A stretch of 64,000 nt of DNA, taken from contig CAWAQG010000019.1 of assembly GCA_963784135.1 (NCBI GenBank), forward strand, positions 19,345-83,344. Reading direction: 5' to 3'. This DNA is from JADFXI01 sp963784135. Lineage in GTDB: Bacteria > Nitrospirota > Thermodesulfovibrionia > Thermodesulfovibrionales > Dissulfurispiraceae. Shown in pieces: positions 7,268-14,939 of the stretch. The notes beneath the pieces were generated by a model. That model worked only from the letters and a program-made list of their open reading frames with translations. It had not been told where the DNA came from and searched no databases. A program made the position numbers and the translations under genes. The first letter of the stretch is position 1. Each line of letters opens with the position of its first letter.

Positions 7268-7644
7268 GCGAAAACGTGAAGGAAGCTTTCACTGGTAAAA
7301 ATGCTGAACCTAATTTAATATTTAATAATAAGTTAGGAGCCAGGAGTAGTACAACCATTATGAATTCAGATATTCAAAGATTATTAAGGTATGGCATAAG
7401 GAAACCTAAAGCAACATATTGGTGTAGGAAATGTAATGTCCCGTTGATCCAGGAAAAGTGTCAGGCTTGCAATAAAAAGGGGCTCATGGTTACAGATGGT
7501 TCGATGAGACCAGTTTTTCGGGAAGAAATCACAGAAACTGTCACATTCGAAGGACAGATTGATCATGTAATTTTTACCCACCTCTCCGATTATCCTCAAA
7601 CATCTCAACCGGCATCGGATGCCGCAAGTTCCAAACCATCTTAA
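7264..7644 (+). pseudogene. 5' fragment of a PAPS-reductase-like gene (zinc-ribbon part only)
   Basis: The frame encodes YWCRKCNVPLIQEKCQACNK followed by MRPVFREE. This is the N-terminal zinc ribbon found before the ATP-pyrophosphatase domain of archaeal/bacterial phosphoadenosine phosphosulfate reductase-family proteins. That catalytic domain is missing: after about 100 codons the reading runs into the antisense of the helicase gene that ends at 7574. A start at GTG 7264 (coupled to the toxin) or ATG 7362 is possible. The likely history is deletion of the 3' part when the helicase module was acquired, so no full enzyme can be made. Confidence 0.6.
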
Positions 7645-10600
7645 TCGGCCGCTCACTCTCGTATCTGACTAGATCCACAGGCCCAAGATAGACAAACGGT
7701 ACCGTGACCCCGTTCCGCGTTTTCTGGTCTCGAGCAAAAACTAAGATAGTATAGTCACGCTCCACATGGTGAATGAGATTCTGACCGGTGTCAGACCGCT
7801 GCGATGTTGTCGATTGCGACTCCCAATTTAGTAACTCCCTGCTGATCGGGTAATCAGCATACATGGTGCTTGGCGAGAATTCCTTTTCGGTCTTTTGAAA
7901 TGTTATTAGCAGAGCATAGGTCTTAAATTCCGGAAAATGAAACGAGCCCACACCGGTTTGTCCCGCCGTCTCAAGGTTTGCCCGACCAAAGGTCGCCTGA
8001 ATCTCTTTGATCCCATATTGGGCATGCAGTTCAAGAGCACAAGCAAAAGGCAAATCAGGTCTCTGACCGCTGACCTCTGTTGTCTCAAGCGCCCAGGTAA
8101 GAATCTCGCCGAGATCGGCGAGAATGGACGGATTCGCGGTGAGTCGGAGGAAGGCATCTTCAAGTGAGGTGATGCCAAGATTGCTCCTTTTGTCTCCCCA
8201 TAGTCGGTAGTACAACATCATAACCGACTCCCCAGCGAGCGCAAGTGCCTCAGAAATCGTACCGTGGGAGACCTTACTAAGAACCTCTCGTAACAACGCG
8301 GCTTCTTTTGGGCCGTTGATAAATGCTGTCCGTATCAGGGTCTTCTTCAGCCTGGCCAGATCAGGGTCATTGGGTATCGGACCTATCTGTGCCTTGGCTT
8401 TCCACCCCGACCAAGTCTCACTTACCAGCAGTACTTCCGGCTCGTAATCGTGGTAGCGAATAAAATTGCCAAAGGTCAGCTCTTGTCCAGTCTCGCTGGT
8501 GAAGGTCTGGAGTCGGTCAGGCACCTGAACGGCCAACCGTCCAAGGTTTTCCCTGATATTCTCCAGGACGTACTGCTTAGAGAGACGGTCAAGCTGAATC
8601 GAACAGCCGGACGGGAGATGGGGGAAATCGAACTCCACTTCCTTGTCAATGGAGTAGCGGTGTCGAGGCAGGAGCGCCTTGAGCTTAGTATCGATCCGGT
8701 AACGTCGGTGGGCCTGGCCGACGAAATCTAGCACGGTGAGACAATCTTTCCCGGGTGTATGGCGCAAGCCCCGTCCCAGCTGCTGAAGGAAAACAGTCAG
8801 GCTCTCGGTGGGTCGGAGAAAGAGCACGGTGTTCACCTCGGGCACGTCAATACCTTCGCTCAGCTTGTCAACAGTAAAGAGGAAGGTGAGCATTCCTGCC
8901 TTCAGGTTAGCCAGCAAATCCTGACAGCCCTCATCGTCAACACCGGACACAAAGGCGCCGGATGGGATCCCCCGCTGTGTGAACTGCTCAGCCATGAAGA
9001 CTGCATGCTTTATGGTGACACAGAAACCGATCCCCTTAACAGCACGCAGATCAGGCTCATAGCGATTGAGTGCACCGAGAATGGCATCAACGCGTTGCGT
9101 TGCTCGGGAGTGATCCATAACATAGACGTTTTCAAGGGAGGCCGCATCATACTTTCCATTGCGCCAGAATTGGTCCTGATCTAGCGCAATCGGATCGGCA
9201 ACACCGAAATAGTGGAAGGGACAGAGGAGCTTCTCATCCAACGCTTCAGGCAGGCGGATATCAGCAGCAAAGCGGTTACCGAAATCGGCCGCCACGTTGT
9301 CGCCATCCATACGCTCTGGGGTGGCTGTCAGACCGAGTAGAATCTGCGGGGTAAAGTTATCGAAGATCGGCCGATAGCTGGCCGCCGTGCCGTGATGTGC
9401 CTCATCGACTACGATGTAGTCGTAGAAGTCCTTACCGACCTGCTCCCACAAACGCCTGCTTGTGAGCATCCCCACAGAGCAAAACAGGTGTTCGAGACGA
9501 CTGGCCTGATAGGGGCCGACCAGCAGTTGACCGAAGTTTTGGTCACGCAGCACATTGCTGAATGTCGCCTGTGCCTGCTGGAGAATCTCCTGTCGATGGG
9601 CTATAAAAAGAAGCCGAACCTGTCGTTGCTTCTGCTCGAAAAAGTGCTTGAAGTCAAAGGCAGCAACCACTGTCTTGCCGGTACCAGTAGCTGCTATCAC
9701 CAAATTGCGCCAGCGGTCATGAGCGCTACGCTCCCGTTCCAATGCCTCAAGGATGCGCTCCTGAAAAAGGTGGGGACGCAGATCAAAGAAGACTGCCGGA
9801 CTGTTTGGCCGGGGATTGCGTGCTCGATCTATGGCAGTCCGAAAGAGCATTGGATTATCTGGATCAAGAGGTGTGAACTCGCGACTGTTCCAGTAGGTCT
9901 CAAACTCTACAGTGAACTTTTCGAGGATATGCCCCATGTCTTGAGCTGTTACCTTGAGATTCCATTCCAGACCGCTGGTAATGGCGGCGTGAGACATATT
10001 AGCTGACCCAATATAGGCCGTTGAGAATCCGCTGTTGCGCCTGAAGTGGTACGCCTTAGCATGAAGCCGAGTTCGCTCGGTATCGTAGGAGACGCGTACT
10101 TCTATGTTCGGCATGCGGGCTAGCCACTCTACAGCCGGAGCATCGGATGCCCCCATGTAGGAGGTGGTGATCAGGCGAACAGGGATATGGCGGTCGCGCA
10201 AATCCTCAAATGCCGGGATCAAAAGGCGCAGGCCGGACCATTTTATGAATGAGACTAGAACATCCACTGCATCGGCAGACCGCATCTCAGCTTGTAACTC
10301 ATGGGCAAGCTGCGGTTCTTGGGGCGAGCCGGTAAAAAGGCTGCTTTCCGATATAGGAGTCTGGGGACGAGGGATGCCAGACATACCGTAATTAGCAGGG
10401 GTGATTTCCAGGAGCACCGGCTTTGGTCCGGGAACCAGTCGATGCTTTTCAAGGTGGTTTCTGCCTGGCTCTTTGGCAACATGCCCGAGAATAAGATTGC
10501 AAAGTGCCAGGCGTCTTACCGGGTCAGATTCTTCGCGGAGAGCCTGTTCAAGTACCTTTGCTACGAATGACGCATACCGTGCCGGTTGCTCATCAGGTTC

Positions 10601-10702
10601 TATCTTACCGAAAACGGATCTCAGTTCCGGATGCTGGGCAAGAGCATCTCGCAGGTATTCATCAATAAGCTCTTCATATATGCCTTGGGCAAGGTGCTTC
10701 AT
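7574..10702 (-). CDS. PLD nuclease - SF2 helicase - DUF3427 protein
   Basis: This 1042-aa protein joins a phospholipase-D-type nuclease domain (about residues 115-275; LHAKAYHFRR then AYIGSANMS, an HxK...GSxN motif) to a superfamily II helicase. The Walker A motif AATGTGKTVVAAF is near residue 337, motif II VDEAHHGTA near 432, motif III LTATPERMD, and motif VI QQLGRGLRH. A C-terminal DUF3427-type region follows. It probably translocates on or cuts nucleic acid and resembles type III restriction-like defence helicases. The NUDIX gene lies just upstream and overlaps by ATGA, so the pair is one operon. The ribosome site is inside the NUDIX 3' end. Anti-phage function is inferred from the island context and not shown. 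Confidence 0.88.
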   Translation of the reverse strand: MKHLAQGIYEELIDEYLRDALAQHPELRSVFGKIEPDEQPARYASFVAKVLEQALREESDPVRRLALCNLILGHVAKEPGRNHLEKHRLVPGPKPVLLEITPANYGMSGIPRPQTPISESSLFTGSPQEPQLAHELQAEMRSADAVDVLVSFIKWSGLRLLIPAFEDLRDRHIPVRLITTSYMGASDAPAVEWLARMPNIEVRVSYDTERTRLHAKAYHFRRNSGFSTAYIGSANMSHAAITSGLEWNLKVTAQDMGHILEKFTVEFETYWNSREFTPLDPDNPMLFRTAIDRARNPRPNSPAVFFDLRPHLFQERILEALERERSAHDRWRNLVIAATGTGKTVVAAFDFKHFFEQKQRQVRLLFIAHRQEILQQAQATFSNVLRDQNFGQLLVGPYQASRLEHLFCSVGMLTSRRLWEQVGKDFYDYIVVDEAHHGTAASYRPIFDNFTPQILLGLTATPERMDGDNVAADFGNRFAADIRLPEALDEKLLCPFHYFGVADPIALDQDQFWRNGKYDAASLENVYVMDHSRATQRVDAILGALNRYEPDLRAVKGIGFCVTIKHAVFMAEQFTQRGIPSGAFVSGVDDEGCQDLLANLKAGMLTFLFTVDKLSEGIDVPEVNTVLFLRPTESLTVFLQQLGRGLRHTPGKDCLTVLDFVGQAHRRYRIDTKLKALLPRHRYSIDKEVEFDFPHLPSGCSIQLDRLSKQYVLENIRENLGRLAVQVPDRLQTFTSETGQELTFGNFIRYHDYEPEVLLVSETWSGWKAKAQIGPIPNDPDLARLKKTLIRTAFINGPKEAALLREVLSKVSHGTISEALALAGESVMMLYYRLWGDKRSNLGITSLEDAFLRLTANPSILADLGEILTWALETTEVSGQRPDLPFACALELHAQYGIKEIQATFGRANLETAGQTGVGSFHFPEFKTYALLITFQKTEKEFSPSTMYADYPISRELLNWESQSTTSQRSDTGQNLIHHVERDYTILVFARDQKTRNGVTVPFVYLGPVDLVRYESERPIKMVWNLRHPMPVEMFEDNRRGG

Positions 10703-11100
10703 CTATATAAATGCAGACTCTGCAGATACGATTCGATAACTGACAAATCGGCCTCAGCCCAATCAAGGGTGTGCAATTCGCACGGTGATAGCCAGACCAT
10801 GGAGGAATGTTCGTGGAGAACAATCTCTCCCGACTCAATCGAACAGACGAACGGATATAGTGTAATCACAAACGTCGGGTAATCGTAGGTGCTGTGCGGG
10901 AGCGTTTTCCCCACAAAAACACAAATGCCTAGTTCCTCGACCAATTCACGCCGCAGGCACTCTTCGGTAGATTCGCCGGGGTCGATCTTCCCGCCGGGAA
11001 ACTCCCACTTGAGCGGCACGCTCATGGAGGCGCTGCGTTGTGTGGCAAGCACTTTCCCATTATTTTCTATAATAGCGCAGGCGACGTGAATATGCTTCAT
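10699..11100 (-). CDS. NUDIX (MutT-like) nucleoside triphosphate pyrophosphohydrolase
   Basis: The 133-aa protein has a complete NUDIX box, GGKIDPGESTEECLRRELVE followed by ELGI, so it should hydrolyse a nucleoside diphosphate derivative such as an oxidised or modified dNTP. The start at ATG 11100 gives MKHIHVACAII, the normal N-terminus of MutT-type proteins; a GTG four codons upstream (11112) is the alternative. Its stop overlaps the helicase start (ATGA), so expression is coupled. In this setting it may remove a modified nucleotide linked with the helicase-nuclease, which is an inference. Confidence 0.9.
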   Translation of the reverse strand: MKHIHVACAIIENNGKVLATQRSASMSVPLKWEFPGGKIDPGESTEECLRRELVEELGICVFVGKTLPHSTYDYPTFVITLYPFVCSIESGEIVLHEHSSMVWLSPCELHTLDWAEADLSVIESYLQSLHLYR

Positions 11101-11282
11101 GATTTTTCTCACAATCCTGTCATAAGGAGGGTCTTGTTTCTTGACTTGTCGTCATTTCCCTCACCTGTGCACTGCCTCTTCTTCACGATCTTTCCCCCGA
11201 TCAGGATACTTCTTTTCTCCTGCACTATTCCACTAAGTCCCAACATATTTTCAAGATTATAGCATTAATACGTGTGGAACCG

Positions 11283-11334
11283 AGGGCCAAATCTTCATTA
11301 TTGACAAGTGTATCAAAATTGAAGATTTGGCCCT
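11283..11334. repeat. Perfect 15-bp inverted repeat with 22-nt loop
   Basis: AGGGCCAAATCTTCA (11283-11297) and TGAAGATTTGGCCCT (11320-11334) pair perfectly, and a pyrimidine-rich stretch follows on the + strand. It lies in a 490-base gene-free interval (11113-11602) where I see no coding frame. It could be a terminator for rightward transcription or the end of a lost small mobile element. The loop contains TTGACA. Confidence 0.6.
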
Positions 11335-11602
11335 CTCCTTCTTTTCTTTATCCGATGTCAAGAGCAGAACCACCCTCCAAGAAATACAAGAAGAAAACCC
11401 TTTTGCCTGAAAAGAGCCGGTCTATTTCTTACCTTTCTCTGTACGATGAACGGCATCATGGCAAACAGTACAAATAACGTAAGTCCCGACCGTCAAATCA
11501 GGCCTACCTGTATTTTAAGTCGCAATCGGCCACCCGAATGCAGTTTTCAACTCGCGGGATGCGCAGGGCAGTCATTAGATTAGGAAAAAACTTGGCTATA
11601 CG

Positions 11603-11857
11603 CTAAAAGCCCAGTTCGCCATCCTCAATGCCAAGGACTAAAGAAAGAGCTAAGGCATTTCGAAGCATGAATGAACCATAGTTGTTTGCCATGGCCAGCA
11701 AATGCTCCGCAGCTTGCGGCGTCCAGTCTCCGTCCCTCTCAAGCATATTCCTGATATGATCATCATTACCGGAAAAATCTGACTTTTCCTCTAAAGCTTC
11801 ATGTAAAAGAGACCGATATTCCTCAACAAGAAGTTCCACATTTTCAGGTGCTGTCAT
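11603..11857 (-). CDS. Small acidic protein of unknown function (84 aa)
   Basis: ATG 11857 has a strong ribosome site (AAGGAGGG) nine bases upstream, so the frame is probably translated. The product is acidic and helical, with an N-terminal ELLVEEYRSLLHEALEE segment and a C-terminal LLAMANNYGSFMLRNALALS. No catalytic motif or membrane segment is evident. It follows the XRE-ImmA gene in the same direction after a short stub of a PIN-like gene, and may be part of the same transcript. I do not recognise the family. Confidence 0.65.
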   Translation of the reverse strand: MTAPENVELLVEEYRSLLHEALEEKSDFSGNDDHIRNMLERDGDWTPQAAEHLLAMANNYGSFMLRNALALSLVLGIEDGELGF

Positions 11858-11948
11858 CGCCTAAGTCCCTCCTTAAATCAATCTTTGAAGACATTCTCGC
11901 GGTGCCACTGTCAATAATAACATCAGCATCAAGAAGCCATAATTTCAA
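11844..11948 (-). pseudogene. 5' stub of a PIN-like toxin gene after the XRE-ImmA gene
   Basis: Starting at a TTG (11948-11946) that overlaps the end of the upstream gene, a 34-codon frame reads MKLWLLDADVIID and then loses any familiar pattern. That opening is the typical first strand of PIN-like nucleases, with the first catalytic Asp present, and such genes commonly follow XRE-ImmA antitoxin genes. The remainder seems to have been deleted and replaced by the upstream region of the 84-aa gene. This is a short match, so confidence is moderate. Confidence 0.45.
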
Positions 11949-13059
11949 TCAGGTTACCTTCCAGTTCCATCAAGCCCGTATCTTCGATGTAGTCGTCGAT
12001 GTCACTCCTGTCTATATGAACCATTTCGGCGAATTTCCCTCTGGAGATTAATCCCTTTCGCAGGCAACGGATAGCAAGGGCTATAAAACGTTCAGACTTC
12101 GGCCTTTCCTGGTTTTCGTCCTGCCTCTTATGCCTGCTTATTTCGGCAAGTTCCTGATCTTTTGCTATCTTGTCAGCCTTTTCCCAGTCAAGAAGTCGCA
12201 AATTTGCCATACGATAGAGCAGCGCTCTCGCAGATACCCCAAACTCCATGGCTATATCGACAAGGTCTGAATAAGTAAATTGTTGTTGAGTCTCTATCCT
12301 TTCCATAACCTCTTTTTTAACCTCAATTCCAGGCAACAAAAGAATAGATGCAAATCTTTCAGCCTTCTTTTCTATAGAATTAAAATAATCTGGATCTTCC
12401 AAATCATTTAGGGAGACAGCTTTCCATGTAACCAGGTGGAACAGCTCGTGTGCAAGATCATAATTGCGTCGCCAGGGTGTCTCGTCGGAGTTAATCACAA
12501 CAACTGAACCAAACTCGGAATTACAGGTCGATACTGCAGACCCCACGGGCATTGATTCAAACAGAACCTTTACGCCGAAATCCTGTTCCAGGACTTTTTG
12601 CAGTGTGAATGCCGGTCTGCTTCCTAATGATAAATAATCGCGGAACTTTTCCGAGAGGTTGGTAATGTCGTTATTGCTGCCAATGTCATCCAGTGAGACA
12701 TCAATAAATGTTCCCTTCTTGGTTTTTAGCTTGAGAAGCCGTTCCAGAAGATGATAGTGCTCACAACGATAATAGATTTCAGCCTCTATCTGCTTCTTGC
12801 TCCCTGCCTGGGGAGGATTACGCCATAAGAAAGCATTGTGGAGTTGAAGCTCTTCGCTGCCAAGCAATTTGCTCAGACTCATAAAATAGACCTTGGAAAA
12901 CCGGGACAATTCGGAGGCTTTTATTTCGCGCTCACTGTTTTCAATACTCTTGAGCGTTTGATAGTGTTGAAACCCTAGTTTTTTTGCTGCATCGACGAGA
13001 GTTAAGCCTAATGATTCCCGTGCTGCCTTTAATCGAGAAGCAAGCTCGTTCCTCGGCAT
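11929..13059 (-). CDS. XRE-family regulator fused to ImmA/IrrE metallopeptidase
   Basis: The 376-aa protein has an N-terminal Cro/C1-type helix-turn-helix (LASRLKAARESLGLTLVDAA) and an ImmA/IrrE-type zinc peptidase domain with HExxH in YDLAHELFHLVTW (about residue 200), followed by a helical C-terminus. Such proteins act as cleavable or sensing repressors in toxin-antitoxin and mobile-element control. ATG 13059 is chosen because GAGGGG sits seven bases upstream; the ATG at 13074 overlaps that site. The upstream region is very AT rich with a near-palindrome (AATATTATATT...AATATAATAATATT), a possible self-operator. Its downstream toxin partner is only a stub. Confidence 0.88.
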   Translation of the reverse strand: MPRNELASRLKAARESLGLTLVDAAKKLGFQHYQTLKSIENSEREIKASELSRFSKVYFMSLSKLLGSEELQLHNAFLWRNPPQAGSKKQIEAEIYYRCEHYHLLERLLKLKTKKGTFIDVSLDDIGSNNDITNLSEKFRDYLSLGSRPAFTLQKVLEQDFGVKVLFESMPVGSAVSTCNSEFGSVVVINSDETPWRRNYDLAHELFHLVTWKAVSLNDLEDPDYFNSIEKKAERFASILLLPGIEVKKEVMERIETQQQFTYSDLVDIAMEFGVSARALLYRMANLRLLDWEKADKIAKDQELAEISRHKRQDENQERPKSERFIALAIRCLRKGLISRGKFAEMVHIDRSDIDDYIEDTGLMELEGNLIEIMAS

Positions 13060-13224
13060 ATGGTCACCCCTCATTAGTTAATGTTATAAAATATTATATT
13101 ATTTGTCAATATAATAATATTTTCTTATGTTGAACAGTCAAGTTGCAATTTTTAATACGATATAGCCAGCCGCCAATAGCGCCAATAATATATTATGTAG
13201 TGACCTGTCTTTGAACTCTCTTTT

Positions 13225-13254
13225 TTGATTTTAACAACCAAATGGTTGTATTAT
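13225..13254 (+). promoter_or_regulatory. Promoter with operator dyad for the XRE antitoxin-like gene
   Basis: TTGATT (13225-13230) and TATTAT (13249-13254) flank an ACAACCA-AA-TGGTTGT dyad (13234-13249) lying in the spacer. A repressor bound there would block the polymerase, and the encoded XRE protein is the obvious candidate. Confidence 0.6.
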
Positions 13255-13270
13255 TAATGGAGGAGTTGAA

Positions 13271-13567
13271 ATGAAAAGCGATTTTGATAGGCATCTTGAG
13301 AAACATTTAAAGGATGAGGAATTTCGGCTTTATTTTGAAACTGCCGAGGCAAAGAGGATTATCGCGCAGGAAATTGCTACTTTAAGGAGGGCTCAGAAGA
13401 TATCACAAGCGGAACTTGCCAAACGGATCGGCACTAAGCAGCAGAGCATTGCCCGGCTTGAAAACCCTAATGATAAAAGGATGCCGTCCTTGGAATTTTT
13501 GGAGAGAGTAACAAAGGCACTTAAGAGAAAACTGGTAATATCATTTGTCCCGGCACGGCAACATTAA
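13271..13567 (+). CDS. HigA-type XRE antitoxin-like protein
   Basis: The 98-aa protein contains a C-terminal Cro/C1 helix-turn-helix (EIATLRRAQKISQAELAKRI, then TKQQSIARLEN). ATG 13271 follows GGAGGAG. The arrangement of an acidic N-terminal half plus HTH matches the antitoxin of RelE/HigB-type pairs, in which the toxin normally sits directly upstream. Here no toxin gene is adjacent: upstream is the divergent XRE-ImmA gene and downstream a 72-aa protein. It is therefore an orphan antitoxin, or the partner of the next small gene. Confidence 0.8.
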   Translation: MKSDFDRHLEKHLKDEEFRLYFETAEAKRIIAQEIATLRRAQKISQAELAKRIGTKQQSIARLENPNDKRMPSLEFLERVTKALKRKLVISFVPARQH

Positions 13568-13614
13568 TTCAAGGAATGGGGCACTTATAACTAAATGGCA
13601 GAAAAACTAAAACC

Positions 13615-13833
13615 ATGAAAACGACGATTGATGAAATGGAATACATCAAGGAAATTCTTCCGACGCTTTCCGGGGATGCTTTGCGTGAAGCCAGGACTTT
13701 TGTTGATTATCTTGCTGACCGCCAGCGCCGCCGCAAAGCTCTTATCAAACGGGTGCTTAAAGCAGAGAAAGAGACGCCTATACACTTTAAAACTGTCAAA
13801 GAAGCTATGAAAGCAATCAGGAAAGAATCTTAG
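13615..13833 (+). CDS. Small antitoxin-like helical protein (72 aa)
   Basis: The product is short, charged and helical, with TFVDYLADRQRRRKALIKRV in the middle and a FKTVKEAMKAIRKES tail. This layout recalls DUF2281/VapB-like antitoxins that end with a toxin-wrapping segment, but no toxin gene follows. There is no strong ribosome site. It starts 47 bases after the XRE gene in the same direction, so co-transcription is likely. Function is unknown. Confidence 0.5.
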   Translation: MKTTIDEMEYIKEILPTLSGDALREARTFVDYLADRQRRRKALIKRVLKAEKETPIHFKTVKEAMKAIRKES

Positions 13834-13882
13834 GCTCGTCGGGAGTTTGCTTGAGTCACCTATGATTCTGCGAAGAACCCAA

Positions 13883-14852
13883 TCATCTCGGTCTTGCCTT
13901 CTTCACTAACGAAGTCCCCTGCTTTTTCCCTTTCTCTGGTTTCCCTGCTTTCTTTTTTGTCGTGGCCGGCTTTTTGGACGACTCCTGTGTTCTCTTTGAG
14001 ACTTTTTTGCGTGAAGGCCCTTTTACCGGCGAGTTGCCTTTTGAGTGGGATGCGGTCTTCTTGCTCTTTCGATGCGAAACCGGAACAGTGTCCTCTGATG
14101 ACACTGAAGTAGCAGTCCCCAAATCATGTTCGAGTTCGATGCCGAATGTGCGGGACAAATCGGCTTCCTCAATAATCCTGGAGCTTTTCTTTGACGCTCT
14201 GGCTATCAGTTTTTGCTTGTGGTCTGAGATAGCCTGTCCTATCAGATCGCCCATTTCGACATTCCGCATCCTGAAAAACAACTCTGGGCTCTCATCGAGC
14301 CGAGCCCCGATGCCGTAAAAAAGTTGCTGCCACGTGCTTGCACATGCCAGCCCAGTCCGGGCAGGAGCAACTGAATTTAATCTCTTTCGGCGATGGGAAC
14401 AAGCCTGAATCCGCATGCGTAAAAATCTCCCCTATCGCCTTAGGAAAGCTCCCATTGAGGAGTTCCTGCAGAGATTCGAGCATGCCTTGGCATTGATCGA
14501 GGATCGTTTGCCAAATATCTTTTTTTAGAGTGTTTATACTGATGACCACTGAATAAGGGCTTGGCCGTGATCCCTGGACAAATGCCCTAGCCTCTCCGGG
14601 GTCTATCTGGAGGTCAAGTACTGCGCCGTGGCGTACATAGCTCCGTCCCCTGCCTATGCGGTTATGGTAATCGGCGTATCGCTCAAGATTGAGGTTCCAC
14701 GCCTTGCCCCACCAGGTACGGGCGATCGCCGAGCCCTGCAGAATCACCGGCTTCAGGTTCGGGTTCTTTCTGGACAACTGCTTAAGTTTCTTCGCCGCCT
14801 TTTCCCTTTTCTCAGCAACGGATACATATCGTGGAAAATCCCAGTAAGACAT
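13883..14852 (-). pseudogene. SWIM zinc-finger protein split by a frameshift
   Basis: From ATG 14852 the frame encodes a SWIM-family protein: TWWGKAWNLNLERYADY, RGRSYVRHGAVLDL, and the zinc motif CSCPDWAGMCKHVAA. Right after CKHVAA the frame breaks, whereas the next frame continues with the family sequence (FYGIGARLDESPELFFRMR) and a Lys/Ser-rich tail to 13883. The break is at a run of six A (14317-14322; six T in sense); five would fuse the frames. SWIM proteins of this type are normally encoded beside a SNF2 helicase, exactly as here. It may be a real inactivation or a homopolymer error. Confidence 0.8.
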
Positions 14853-14939
14853 TGTTATGCTCCTTTATTTATAAATGTTGCGCATATTTATCTCGCGCGT
14901 ATACCGCAAAGAAATAAACAGCGCTATTTTATCATAGGG

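Noticed and set aside
8450..10006. Plus-strand frames of 90-200 codons across the helicase gene
   Set aside because: Shadows of the minus strand 1042-aa gene, without ribosome sites or recognisable products.
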